DNA of 64,000 nt, taken from Blumeriella jaapii (lineage: Eukaryota > Ascomycota > Leotiomycetes > Helotiales > Drepanopezizaceae). The position numbers and the translations under genes are program-made. Shown one piece after another: positions 46,727 through 58,598 of this stretch. Numbering within the stretch: the first letter of the stretch is position 1; each line of letters begins with the position of its first letter. A model generated the notes under the pieces. It had not been told where the DNA came from. It saw only the letters and a list, made by a program, of their open reading frames with translations, and made no database searches. The stretch lies in contig VWND01000022.1 of the NCBI GenBank assembly GCA_009599575.1, positions 391,001 through 455,000 of the forward strand, read 5' to 3'.

Positions 46727-49700
46727 TTACAGAGCGTATGGGTTGAGCGAGCGAATGGTCAGACATCTGCGCAGAGTCAGTTCGGTTTGGAAGAGAGGGT
46801 GAGATGTTACGTACGGAGGGCTCTTGGTGAGATCTGTTCTCAAGATCACAGGCACTCTTGTCATCTCCTTTACATCCTGGATGTATTCGCCGTCCACCTC
46901 ACGAAGCGTGAAGAGGTTCAAGTACTTCTCCTTGGCGCTGAGCTTGGCCTCGGTAGGCTCGGCAGGGTGAACCCGGGAGTCGGATCGAGTACGATGAAGG
47001 TTATCCGAAGCTTGAAGGGAATTCCTAGTTGGGGAGGGTGGGACGCTCTGGGTTGGGCGGTCATTGAGAGAAACGCCAGCAACGCTGTCGGTGACATCAG
47101 AGACGTCGTCTTCGTCGTCAAAGAGGGCATCGACATCGTCGGTGGATATAGTGCCAGTCTCCATCTGCTTGCGCTGAGCCTCCTCGTGCTCCTTCTTGGC
47201 GCGCTCGGCTACGGCAGCTTGCTTAGCAGCGGCGGCAGCGTTAGTCATGCGTTGAGAGGCACCAGCCCTGGGACGCTCATCCTCTGGAACGTAAGCGGAA
47301 GATGGCACGCCCTTCTCCCAGTACAGTTCCAGGACACGCTCGTTCTTGCGGAACTCTGCCTTCTTCAGTGGCAGCTGATCGCAATGAACTCTCTTCTCGA
47401 AGCCGTACTCGGGGATCAGAACATCGAAAGCGGAGTCGTAGACAGCAAGCACGATGCCTTCGCTGATAAGCTCACCACCCACGGATTCGCGCTTTCTGTC
47501 CATGATGCGGCAAGACTCGATGTGGACGCTCTGCTCCTGTGCGTTCTTGGCCGAGTCCTTCTTAGTGTTGCAAGATTCAGTGGTCTTGACGAGAGCCTCA
47601 ATGTCCTCATTGTATTCAATCTTGCCTTCGGAAAGGACCGCTTCAAGCTGGCGATGGACGACGATATCGGCATATCGACGAGATGGGTTCGTGAAGTGCG
47701 TGTAGAGAGGTAAGTTGAGGGCGTAGTGGGGATAGAGCTCGGGAGACGTCTTTCCAGCAACGTAATATTTGGCTCTGTGCATGGCCTTGACCAGGAGAGT
47801 CTCCATTCCAAGTCGGACCTGAGTGTCATCCACCTTGAACAAACTGTTCTGAAGCGTCCCGCTACTGGTCGCGTCAATTTCGTAGCCGATCTTGTCCATG
47901 CGGGAGGTGAAGGTTTGAAGGCGGCGAGGATTGGGTGGACCTTGTCTTCGGAGGAGTGCCTTGTCAGGCAAGCCTTTGAGTATCTTTTGCGCAACATAAG
48001 CATTGGCCTTGTGCATCAATTCCTCAATCAACTCGTGAGACGGAGTCGAGTCAAAGATGTTTTGCTCCACAGGGACATTCTCGTCGTCCAATTGGTAGAA
48101 GAGTCTCAACGGGGCCACAGTCTCTCCTTCCGTTCCCAAGCGACGTTCGCGCCACTTTTGAGAAACGGCCTGTAGACGTTAGCATCGTGAACCGGTAGAG
48201 AAAATCGAGCAGCATACATGAAGAATTTGGATCTCTTTAACATCAGCTCCATCAAGCTTAGTGTCGACATGACCGGACAAGACCGCATCGACCTCCTTGT
48301 AAGTCAATTTTCCAGCACTCTTGATGATGCTCTTTCCGATCCAGGTATCCTCGTCGGAAACCATTCCAGTGTGAGCATTGACTTTGAAAACGACAGAGAC
48401 CGTGAGTCTGTCCTTGCCTGGCATCAAGGAACAAATCTCAGAGGCGATTTTGGGTGGGAGCATAGCGCAGGATCCTGGAGCATCGAGTTAGCCATGGCAC
48501 CAGCTTTTCCGGAAAGAGCAAGAAACTCACGGTTCATCAGGTAGACCGCAGTGCATCGCTTCTTGGCCTCGCGATCCACGAGCGAATTCGACTTGATGAA
48601 GTGAGCAACATCAGCAATGTGAATACCAATCTCAATCTTCCCGTCAGCCTCAGACTTGACATGGATGGCATCGTCAAGCTCGTCAGCGCCGAGGGGATCA
48701 ATTGTGAATGTCTTCTCATCACGGAAGTCGCGGCGAGCAGCAATGGCAGCCTGGTCTTCCTTTTCGATTGACCACTCATCCAGACCGACGCTGCGAGTCA
48801 CGGCGTCAGAGAACTCGTCGGATGCGAAGTTGTTGTCGCGGAGAAGAGCGTCGGTCTCAACCTTCAACTCCCCCATCTTTCCAAGCTGCTCGACGAGAGT
48901 GCCGAAAGGATGGAGGGAGGTGATTGGCCATCTCTTGATGCAAGCAACAAAGATGCGGTCCGCGTAGTCTTGGTGCTTTTCCACGAAGTCACGTGGGGCT
49001 TGCTCGGTGGGAATGGCAATCAGTGGCACACGCTATAGCAGACGAGTCAGCAAGGCTTGCGTTTTTTCATCTCTCCAAGAGCAGGGGCCAAATGCATGGT
49101 CCCGGACGGTGCTTCACGCAAATCGCAGCGGTGGTGGGGCGGATGATCATACCTTGTCAGTGGGCTTAAACCAAACAATCTTTGGCTTGTCTTGCTGTCT
49201 CTGTTCCTGGTGACGGCCGGAGTTCCCATCCCGAGCTTGACGCTCGGCCTCTTGCTTCTCCTTGGTGGCCTGACTGCTGGGTCGAAGAAGACCGAGAGTA
49301 CCAGAGAACATCTGGCCAGCCACACGCTCGACCACGGCAACAATGTGTCCCGCGTAGAGTGGTTTCTGCTCATCGTTGACTTCCTCCTCCTCAACAAGCA
49401 GAAGACTCTGCCCCTCGACTTCGACATCATCGTTCTTCTTCTGGGTCGGACGCTGTCTCAAACTCCCACGTCGACGGAGTCCCCCAGCTTCGGTACTGGG
49501 TTGGTCGTCGCCGTTCGTGGAGTTGTCCCGGTGGTGGGAACGATCATTGTTCGATGCCCCTCGGCTATCTGTGACGTCCTTGCGCTTCTTCTTCTCTTCC
49601 TTCTCGCGCTTCTGGCCCCAGACTTCATCCACATCGAGCAATTCCACGGCAACAAGGTCTCCTTCCAGAGCTCTGTTGCGGTCCTTACTCCCACAGATGA

Positions 49701-51323
49701 AGATGTCGGCGTCGAGAAGACCGTCTTGGGTCGAAACATAGGCATCACTTCTGTTCTTCTTGTTGACCCGGAGGATACCAGAAACGAGCTGCCCATCACC
49801 CAGGAGGGCAGGCAGGGTAGCTTGTGGGAGGTATGGGGTGAACAGAGTCTTGCGCTGTTGTTGTTGCTGCTGCTGCGAAGACATGTGAGGGGCATGTTGG
49901 CTGCCCTGGAGACCAACGGGCCCACCCATCTGGGCGACTTGCAGTGCCTGCAGCTGGCTGATCTGCAGAGGGTTCAATTGCTGCCCAGCGTACATTTGCT
50001 GGGGCATCATCATCTGCCCTGGTTGCATTGGTACAAATTGAGATTGACCTCCATACTGGAACCCGCCAATGGAGTTGATTGATTGATTAATGGAACCGCG
50101 ATTGCGGTGTCCGGGCTGTCCCCCCCCTTGCTGTTGGCCCTGGAAGTTGCCCATCACACCCTGATCCTGGGCGGAGGCTCCGCCTGGAGGCGGTTGGTTC
50201 CTCCAGTTGCCTTCAAAATTGCGAGATCCTTGTCGGTTGTGTCCGGTGGTGCTGGATCGGCGTTGGAAATCGTTACCCTGGCCCGAAGCTCCAGCGTCTG
50301 CGGTCGCCTGCATGGGAGGGAATTGGAACGAGCCACCACCACGGGCAGATGCCCCGCCTCGCCCATTGGCAGCCATGCTCTGGCTGCGTCCGTGGCCGCC
50401 GCCTCTGCCACGAGAGGGTTGAGCCGCATTTCCCGCCTGCGGCGTCTTCGCCTCGGCAGGCGGGCTGTTCGCGCGGTCACTCGAGTCGGCCGGGGTAGCT
50501 CCGGGGATGGGAACTGGAATCCGGAAGTGGTGCGTTTCTGCTGGGCAAGTTCGGCCGCCTTTTTAGCCTCGGGCAGAGCCAGCGAGTGGCGGCGTTGATG
50601 CCCACCCCCGGGCGGTCCGCCTCCACGGCCGCCTCGGCCCGCGTTCTCGCCTCTTAGTTGTCCGCCAAAGTCTCCAAATCCCGCATTGGCTGATCCGGAC
50701 GAGGGGGCTGGGGGAGGGCCCATGCCCATGTTGGGGAGTGCCGATTGATTACGGCGATGTGAGAGAGGTTGCGCCGGGGCGCCCATGGGGCCGTTCATCT
50801 GCTGCTGTTGCATCTGGTTGGGGAACTGGAAGTTGTTTTGCGGCATGTTCTGCATCTGCTGCTGGAGCGGATTGTATCCGGGGGAGAGGTGCTGGGTGGG
50901 GGGGATCATGCCCATGTTGACATATTGCTGGTGGGTGAGTTGGATTTGCTGCTGTTGCTGCTGCAGAAGCTCGATCTGTTGTTGGATAGCCAACTGCTCC
51001 ACTGTGGCAGGTTTGGGTCAGCACACTGTCCTCGCCCCATCCCCATCTACCATGAGCGGGTGGGTGGCGCCGAAGCTCGAGAACTTACTGCCCGGGTTCG
51101 AGAACATGCTCATCAATGGGGTCAGCTCCGAAGGGCTCCGGCGATGGGCAATGTGCAGTCTGCGGCCGGCTGAGCCCGCCGGACCCGGTGGGCCGGTTGG
51201 GCCAGATGGGCCCGAGACATTGACTTGAGGTTGCTGCTGCTGCTGCTGCTGCTGTTGCTGCTGGTGCTGTGGCTGCTGTGGTTGGGCCGACGATTGTGGT
51301 TGCTGCGCTTGTTGTTGCTCCAT
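46727..51323 (-). CDS. SSD1: Ssd1-like RNB-fold RNA-binding protein
   Basis: Exons: 51323-51089, 51001-49153, 49032-48531, 48474-48218, 48169-46815 and 46766-46727. Introns of 87, 120, 56, 48 and 48 nt have clean GT-AG ends; the last makes the conserved tail SPP/CLTIRSLNPYAL. The length is about 1,400 aa. The N-terminus is disordered, Gln-rich (a long Q run after MEQQQAQQPQ) and Gly/Arg-rich. Cold-shock-like segments start near LFTPYLPQATLPALLGDG, and the RNB domain contains TIDPLGADELDDAIHV, YLMNR, and HFTNPSRRYADIVVHRQLEA. Ssd1 binds cell-wall mRNAs and represses their translation; in yeast it lacks nuclease activity and is controlled by the kinase Cbk1. Inside exon 2, near 50505-50512, the frame needs either one extra base or a 50-nt intron with a weak GTTCCC donor. 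Confidence 0.9.
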
Positions 51324-53718
51324 GATGGAGATGGGGGCACGTCAAGTGCGAGGATTGGAGCGGGGATCCCAAGTGTGGTGTGGTGTGTGTGTGTGGTGTG
51401 GTGTGGTGAGCGGTGGGTGGGCACGCAAGAGGGGTGAAGGAGAGGAAGAAGGTGGGTGAAGGAGTGCTTCTCGAGGGTTCGAGGACGTGACGGAGGTGGA
51501 GATGGGGGGATGGAGATGGAGAGGGGGAGCGTAAGGGTTTTTGAGATGAGGAGGTAGTTGTGGTGGTGGTGGTGGTGGAGGTGGTGGAGGTGGTAGAGGA
51601 GGGGAGGAGGAGGAGGAGAGACTGGCTGGCCGGCTGGCTCGCTGGCTGGTTGGCTCGTCGTGACCTCTAGGATCTTAGTGTCGTTTGGCTCTGGTGGAAA
51701 GTTCGGTTACGGAGCAAGCAAGAGCCCTCCACGGGACAGCGCCAAGGCCGGGGCCAGTGCCAAGGATTGCCAAGGCCCATGGTTACGAAGGTCCTGTCGC
51801 TTGCGTCTGATGTGCGGCGGTCGGTGCCGCAAACATCCACCAGACCTTCGACGTGCGATACTGACGGTCGTGTCGTGTCGTGTCGTGTGGTTACGGTACG
51901 AGAGTACGAGAGTACGAAGTACGAGAGACTTGCTGGTCCACCCGCTTCGATGAGAACGTACTGGACGCACTGGACGCACTGGACCTGCTGGACCTGCTGG
52001 ACCTGCTGGACTGTACCGTACCACGTGAAAGCTCCGGTGCCATGGACCCTTCACCAAGACGTTGCGCGTCTCAGCATGCGGTACACGGCGATATCCAAGC
52101 CTGCACACCATGTACTCTACTGTACATACAGTACCTACTTATAAATAGCTGATGTACAGTACATACACAGTACATACACACAGGACACACATCGGTCGCT
52201 TCGTGGCGGGTCCTTCTCACCCCAACGGTTCGGTCTTCTCTCACACAGCTCGCGCTCCACTTACCTTACCTACCTTACTCTTCCCCAGCGTCGTGTGATC
52301 TCGGAGAACGGGTGAGCCTTGCTCGCTCCTCCACATCTCACAGAAATTAGATGTCAAAAGCCAAAGGGCCGAAGGAAGTGATGCGCCGGCCTTCTTCTTG
52401 ATGTGCGTTGGTAAGTGGGTATTTGGTCTTCACAGTGAAATCCACTTCCTCCCAGGCCACCTGGACGCCCGCGGAGCTGCGGCTCCTTGAGGGTACGGTA
52501 CTGTATCTGTGTACATACAGTACTGTAATTAACAGGGGCCGCTCTACGACCCTTGGCAAAGCTTGCCTCAAACCCACAGGCCTTTGTTGACCTGGCCTGG
52601 GAGCAAGATGGGTGGCGAGCGGATCGGGACTGTGATGCCGCCAGGGGGGGCCACGTCTCTGTACCCCACAGCAGGCGACATTTCAGAGCCCTCGCGTCGG
52701 ATTTCAGGTTCGTGAAGCGTTTCAGGCCATGTTCCGCAGAACTGTGCAGCCTGTGACGGGCGGAGGCGATCAAGTGGTGGAGAGATTGAGCTCCAGAGTA
52801 GGACCTGATTGCCGTGACACAAGGAATTGCAGGTGGGGAATCGTCAGAGTTTAAGATCTGTCTACAAACATGGGAGCTTCGAGCTGGATGGCGTAGGTAG
52901 AGAAATCAGAGCAACGTGTTGACTCTTGTCAAGTATGTACCTAGCGGACACTGGTCAGACATCTCTTTTAGATCGCTGCTGTCTCGAGGGTTTCATGTAC
53001 TTACTGTACTGTATGGAAGAATCTCCAGCTGAGCACGTCTCCCACGCCCTACGCTTGGTCAGCTTCGAGAACATGGAGGGGCCACATAGGGAGATCCTTG
53101 ATAGAATCAAAAGGTGCATGTATTCTACTGTACACACACAGCTGTCTAACGCTATGGCGCCGATTTGGTTACGGCGTACATACGCCAATTTGGCTACGGC
53201 GTACATACATACAGTAGCAAGTACTTAGCCACCATTTTCCAACCATCCTGGATGGCCCGGAGATGCGGCGCGGTCTCCACAAGAAGTGTGACAAAGAAAG
53301 GGTATTAAATAGCCTTCTTGGGTAAAAAGGCTACATGGGGTGCTCATGAAGGTTATTCCTCGAGAATCGGGGTTAAATTTCCTGGGTCGGTATCGTCGTT
53401 GTAGAAAAGCTTGCGAAGGTGAAAGGCCAATGGACCAAGAATTAGAGTACGGGACAGACGCACAATGTGTTTGTGTTGACTTTTGGTCTTGGCACACGTG
53501 CCTCATCCCTTGCTTTCGCGGCGTGCACCCATACTTCTTCACCGCCTGGCAAAATTGTAGAAATTCCGCGTTCGACTTCAACTTCAACAATTCACCTTCG
53601 GCTGGTCGAGAGATCCACAGTGACTCACGCCGCCGGCTATATATCTGCCACGCATCCGCAACAGAAGGCAGAACCTAGCTGGGCCGTCCCGCTATCCGCC
53701 TACCAATGCGCCCTCACG
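51324..53718. other. long intergenic region between divergent genes, repeat-rich
   Basis: 2.4 kb between the SSD1 start (minus) and the GLE1 start (plus). It holds a GT-rich tract (51370-51415), GTG/GAG triplet repeats (51555-51605), GGCT-type repeats (51626-51655), a GTGTC array (51870-51888) and CTGGACSYR 9-mers (51960-52012). Many TACAGTAC-type motifs lie at 52108-52180, 52490-52530, 52990-53012, 53124-53136 and 53200-53222. No gene is supported. Confidence 0.45.
51958..52012 (+). repeat. 9-bp tandem repeat (CTGGACGCA / CTGGACCTG)
   Basis: About six contiguous 9-bp units, two of type CTGGACGCA and three of type CTGGACCTG plus partial ends. It is intergenic, with no frame extended by it. 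Confidence 0.85.
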
Positions 53719-55484
53719 ATGACCTCCTCCACCCCCAACGACGACCATGTGAGCGACCATCTGCTTAACGGCATGGACCGAATGTCTCTTCTGCACCAGA
53801 CCGACTATCCCACCTTGGAGGCATATCACACGGCGCGGCTCGAGGAGCAGAGACAGCACGCCAACGAGGTGCAAGAACGAGCCCAATTGATCCTCCGAGC
53901 GGCGGTCGACACCTACGATGCGCAACTGCTGAAAGCCAAGGCGGATGCGTTGGAAAGAAGCGTGAAGGCCGCAGAGAAGAAGGCGAAAGAGGAGATCAGG
54001 ATACGAGAAGCAGAAAACAGAGCCAAGCAGATTCCGCAACCTCCGCCCAAAGCTCCATCTCCTCCCCCTCCCCCTCCTGCCGTTCAGTCGACCCCTCCAG
54101 CTCCCGCGCAAGCAAAACGGCCGAAGGAGAGCGCTCCACCTCGACCGTCTCCTCCTCCTACGCAAGCAAACCCCTCGACGACGCCCGAAAGTACCCCGAA
54201 GCTTCGCAACCCATTTTCCAAAAACTCGAGCGCCGCGGTTCAGCCACCGCAGCCAAGCTCCTCTTCATCAGCTCCGCCGACATCACGGCCAGGCTTATTC
54301 CAAAAAGCGACTCAACCCCCCCAAGCCGGTGCCCACAAACTTCTCGGCACTGCCCCCACCAATTCAGCTTCAACTCATGCGGCTGAATCCCAATCATCAC
54401 CAGCCCCTACTCACAAAGCGGCCAGCACTCCAACTGCTCTTGTCAATGGCTCACGATTCACCCAGATCTTCAAGGACTGCAAGGCGCTACGAAAGTATGT
54501 CATGAGCCAGGACCAGACCACAATGAACCTGCCGAACATTGCGACGCCTGCTGCTGGCACTCGGGCTTACTCGGTCAAGACACTTGCGGGTGATTTGCGT
54601 CGCATGATGAGTAGAACATTGGGCCAATTGACCGACGGGACGGGTACCAACAAGGAACAGGTGGGCCTCACGCTCTCCAAGCGCGCTCCATCTAACGAGA
54701 TCACCAGGTCCTCACAGTGCGCAAGATCTTCGACCTCACCCTCAACCAGGCGCCCTCACCCCTCATCAGCCCGGAAAAGTTCTTCGTCGAAGTCCCGGCC
54801 GGTTCAGTCGAGGGCGGGCACAACAATGGGCCTCAACTACCGTGCCTCTTCATTTACATGGTCAACATCTTCGCGAAAGCCATCATCAACCAAATGTCGA
54901 GTGAGGTAGCCGTCAACCCGCGCATCGCCGAGCCCATCGGCGTGCTCGCTCACACCATCATCACGAGTCCCGAATACCTCTGGCGCGGGAAACCCTTCGT
55001 CGACATCATCATGGCCAAACTCTACGTGTCTCTCCCCGTCGTCTTCGGTATCCGCGGCAACGAGGCCACCCAGGAGGGTCGCGCGCGGCTCGGCTGGAAG
55101 CGATCGGACGGCGAATGGATCTCCGAGGGCGATCACTACGACCGCATGCGTGGTCTCGGAGCCGGGTACGCGGCACTCTGTCTGCGCAACTACACGCGAT
55201 CCAAGCGCGAGAACCCTTGGCCGCCCTTCCACTACTGGAACTCCATGGCCCTGCTGCTGGCCACCCCGCCCGGCGAGCGCAGCGCCACGCCCACCCTGGT
55301 CCTCACGGCCATGATCGACGGCTTCGAGGAGAAGTTCCTCGAGTTCTACGGCGACATGGCCATTGCTGCGCTGAGAGCCGCCCTGATCACGTTTCCGCGC
55401 GAGAGCACGGACCAGAACCCCGCCATCAAGACGCTGATGGTTCTCGGGGAGCGGCTGAAGCGCGACATGGGACTTGCGATTTGA
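53719..55484 (+). CDS. GLE1: mRNA export factor Gle1
   Basis: Two exons, 53719-54660 and 54708-55484, with a 47-nt intron containing CTAAC; 572 aa. The start at 53719 begins MTSSTPNDD; open sequence continues upstream but has no support. After a coiled-coil segment (residues about 40-120, rich in Ala, Glu, Lys, with AAEKKAKEEIRIREAENRA) comes a Pro/Ser/Thr-rich disordered linker. The Gle1 helical domain follows, from about residue 245: FTQIFKDCKALRKYV, TVRKIFDLTLNQAPSP, LPCLFIYMVNIFAKAIINQM, PIGVLAHTIITSPEY and a C-terminal LMVLGERLKRDMGLAI. Gle1 acts at the cytoplasmic side of the nuclear pore, where with inositol hexakisphosphate it activates the DEAD-box ATPase Dbp5 to release exported mRNA. 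Confidence 0.92.
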
Positions 55485-56035
55485 CCGATCGTGTGGAGTC
55501 TTGAGTGAGAGTGGTTTTAGGCGTGACGTGACGTTGTCATAGCACGCGTGGATTCATAGGCATGTCATGGAGCCTTGGCTGGATGGATCGACTACAGGGC
55601 TGCCATTGTGTACAAGCCTCTCACGTCAACACAACTCTACCTCCAACAAACCAGGCTTGCTTGAAAACAAACCCATTGTACCAGTACGCATTATTCACGA
55701 GGCGGGAAATCCGGCGTTTGGGTACCTGCTTGGGCGTCATCGTGTTTGGAAACCAAGGGGGGGTGGGGGGGCGTGTATGTAGAATCATAGATGCTGCAGT
55801 GTCATGGGTTGCGTTTTGGCGCTGCTGGAGGTTGCTCTGCTGTGTACGCGTATCACCACAACCTGTCAGTTAGAATTGAATTCAGGCCCGCTTGGGTTCT
55901 AAGCTGCTGCAAGAGGATTCATCGTTGGGATGGTTTGGCTTGGTTTGGTTCGGTGCGGTTCGGTTCTGCTACGTAGGTATGTGCAGTATCGTGACTCCCT
56001 TCTCTCTGCTTCGGGGGGGATCTTGAGCTTTACTT

Positions 56036-56120
56036 ACTCACTTACTCGCTTGCTTGCTCACTCGCTTGCTTGCTCACTCACTCGCTTGCTCACTCACTCG
56101 CTTGCTCGCTCGCTTGCCCG
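56036..56120 (+). repeat. tetranucleotide array (ACTC / GCTT type)
   Basis: Alternating CTTACTCA, CGCTTGCTTGCTCACT and CGCTCGCTTG words. All are 4-bp register variants, so this is a decaying compound microsatellite. Confidence 0.85.
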
Positions 56121-56150
56121 CTTTCTTATTTATCTCCCTCTCTAGTCGTC

Positions 56151-56270
56151 TCTTGTTCTCCGTTCACTTGTTCTCCGTACACTTGTTCTCCGTACACTTG
56201 TTCTCCGTACACTTGTTCTCCGTACACTTGTTCTCCATACACTTGTTCTCCGTACACTTGTTCTCCGTAC
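56151..56270 (+). repeat. 15-bp minisatellite, about eight copies
   Basis: The unit CACTTGTTCTCCGTA is repeated in tandem about eight times with only one or two single-base variants (CCATA, CGTTC). It is immediately followed by a TACTGTACAGTACAGTAC stretch. The high identity suggests recent expansion. Confidence 0.92.
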
Positions 56271-58598
56271 AATTGTACTGTACAGTACAGTACACAGATA
56301 CAGTACCTCGATGTCCAGTATACACCGACAACCCCGCACGCCCCTCTGGAGGTCTGGATATGGGATGGATAGTATAGTATAGGTAGGTTGTTTGCTGTGC
56401 TGTGTAGTGTAGTGTAGGTAGTGCTTGGTGTGAGGAAGAGGGGGGGGGAGGGGGAGGGGGCGAGGGAGAGGGAGAGGGAGGGTGTTGTTGTATTCTTTTC
56501 TTCGGGGGGGGGGGGGGTTTGGCTCTGCCTTTCTTTTCTTTTCTTTCTTCTTTTTTTTTACCTTCATCTATTCCCCTGCCTTTTCTGTCTTAATCTCGAG
56601 GAACGTAGAACTCGAAAACTGAGAAGCTCAGTGGCTGATATCGCTGTTTTCCTGTTCTTCTTCTTCTTCTTCTTTTTTTGAGGATGGTTGAGAAGCGGGT
56701 GGGGGGGGGGGGGGGGGGGTCCGTTACCGTCCAGTGCAAACTGTAGCGGATAGATGCTCATCATGCTCCAAACTCAAGATCATGTGAATTTACTTCTTGC
56801 TTCTTTCTCTCGGTTCGCATTGATTTCCCTTTCTCTTTCCTCCTTACTTTTCACTGCCGACTTATTCTTTTCTTCCTGTTTTGCTCGAATAGATGGTTAC
56901 CGAGGTGCAGTACAGTAGATGAAGAATTGTCAGGGTGCGGCACAGTTCTCGGTCCTCAGTTATAGAACCTTTTAACTATAGGTACCTATAGGTAAGACAA
57001 TGCTCATGACAAAACCTCAACTGTGAGAGAGGCACAAGGCAGAGAGAGATAGCCACTGCAGCAAAGACTGGCAGCCGAGATCAGATTTCCTGGCCTGTGT
57101 TTCGTGCGTAGAAGCGCCCTTGTTCTTGGCCGAAGAATTCCATAGTGCTATATGTACAGTATGTATCGATCCCTCATAGACATTTACACACAACACGGTA
57201 CAACCTCGCCTCGCATTTACACACAGTACAACCTCACCTCGTCGATGCGAGGGTGACGAAGAGCGAGCGTGTAGTGATCCTGATACTCCGGGCGCCCCTG
57301 TTCGTCTAGAGAGATCTAAGAAAAGCCGACCTACCCAATCTCTACGGTTACTTACACAGTAGTGTAGATATGTTGTGTATATATCCACCCAGAGTCAGCA
57401 AAGAGCCAGGCCCACCTTCTAGCGGCTTGGCACGTGTTCTAGGGCGGTTCTGCGAGTCTTGGGTCCGTTCTCGGGGCTAATCCCAATGCAGAACCGCGAC
57501 TGATTGGCGTTTTTCTTCTTCCGGTCCTTTCACCTTTTCAACTCTCCCCGTCACATCGCCCCTATCGTGTTTCGGACGCATGCGGTAAGATGGCGAGCGG
57601 ATGGGCAGATCTCGTCATCTCAGACGCCGTGGCGAGGACAGACGCGACCTCCAGCGGCAAGTAAGCAGCAGGCAGACTTCTGAATCAAACCACCTTTTCC
57701 TGTCAGTCGAAGTTCTCGGGGCTGATATCTTGGCAGTTGAGAGGTACAGTACAGCACAGTACAGTACATACCGTGATCAGGTGTCGCGGAGCTTCTTGCG
57801 AGACATCCAGATTCTACATTCCGAGTCTCGAGGACAGACCAGAATCCAGGCGTCGATCCCCAGCTTCCCCAGGCACCAGATCCTCTTGTTTCCCGAGTCA
57901 AGGCTCCCAAGAAAGGCCAAGTCGTGCTGCCCCGGCCGTGCGTGTTCTCTGCCTGGCGACCAGCTCTGACCTCGAAACCAATGTGCCCAGCAAGCCCATT
58001 CTGAGGGGGGGAGCATGACGCCCCATCAGCATCTCTGCGCAAGCAGCCCCGAGCCAAGGACCGAGCTTGGGGCGGGCCCCTTTGTGAGCTTTCCTCAACC
58101 CCGAACTAAAACATTCTGTCTTGTTTGTTCCCCAAGACCTTCCAAGACTCGGCGGGCATCTTGGCACCAGCAACGAGATGGGCACCCTGTACCCAACGCG
58201 GAAGGTCGATATCGCGTCGAGCGCCTGCGCCCACCCGCCCAATCGGAGGATCCGACTTATCATGACAATCTGCCTGTCCGGAGCGCGGAGCATGCTTGGT
58301 ATTGTGTGTATTGTCCCGTCCGACGCTTTGGGGACGTTGCGCTGTGCCGCAGATACCAAGAGCAACCCAGCTGCAGGCAGAGCTCTCTGGGACCGGGACG
58401 GGGACTGCTGGGTGCGCTCAATATCGACATTTAAAAAAAGGATGTCCCCTCCTACCTTCGCTGCACTTCCCTGTCGCAGCAGTCCCTTTTTCTTGTTTCG
58501 CCCGCCCGAAAGTGGCTCGTGGATAGCTTGACCCTCTTGCCTCCTCTTGCTTGACCAAAGCTTCATATACTCCAAGCTTTTGGGCCCAGAAATCCGTC

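Larger units (their letters stand above)
55485..58598. other. long intergenic region rich in simple repeats
   Basis: 3.1 kb between two + strand genes, with no supported gene. It holds a CTTG/CTCA array at 56036-56120, a 15-bp minisatellite at 56151-56270, G-runs at 56504-56517 and 56701-56719, CTT repeats near 56658-56675 and TACAGTAC motifs (56272-56306, 56916, 57150, 57742-57768). The last 500 bp form the permease promoter. Frames at 57898-58575 (minus) and 58015-58434 (plus) overlap each other and match nothing I know. Confidence 0.45.

Noticed and set aside
56151..56270. The regular repeat array as a CRISPR array
   Set aside because: Units are 15 bp and contiguous without spacers, in a eukaryotic genome; it is a minisatellite.
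57898..58575. A 225-codon minus-strand frame before the permease
   Set aside because: It overlaps several competing frames, lacks any recognisable domain and lies in the permease promoter region.
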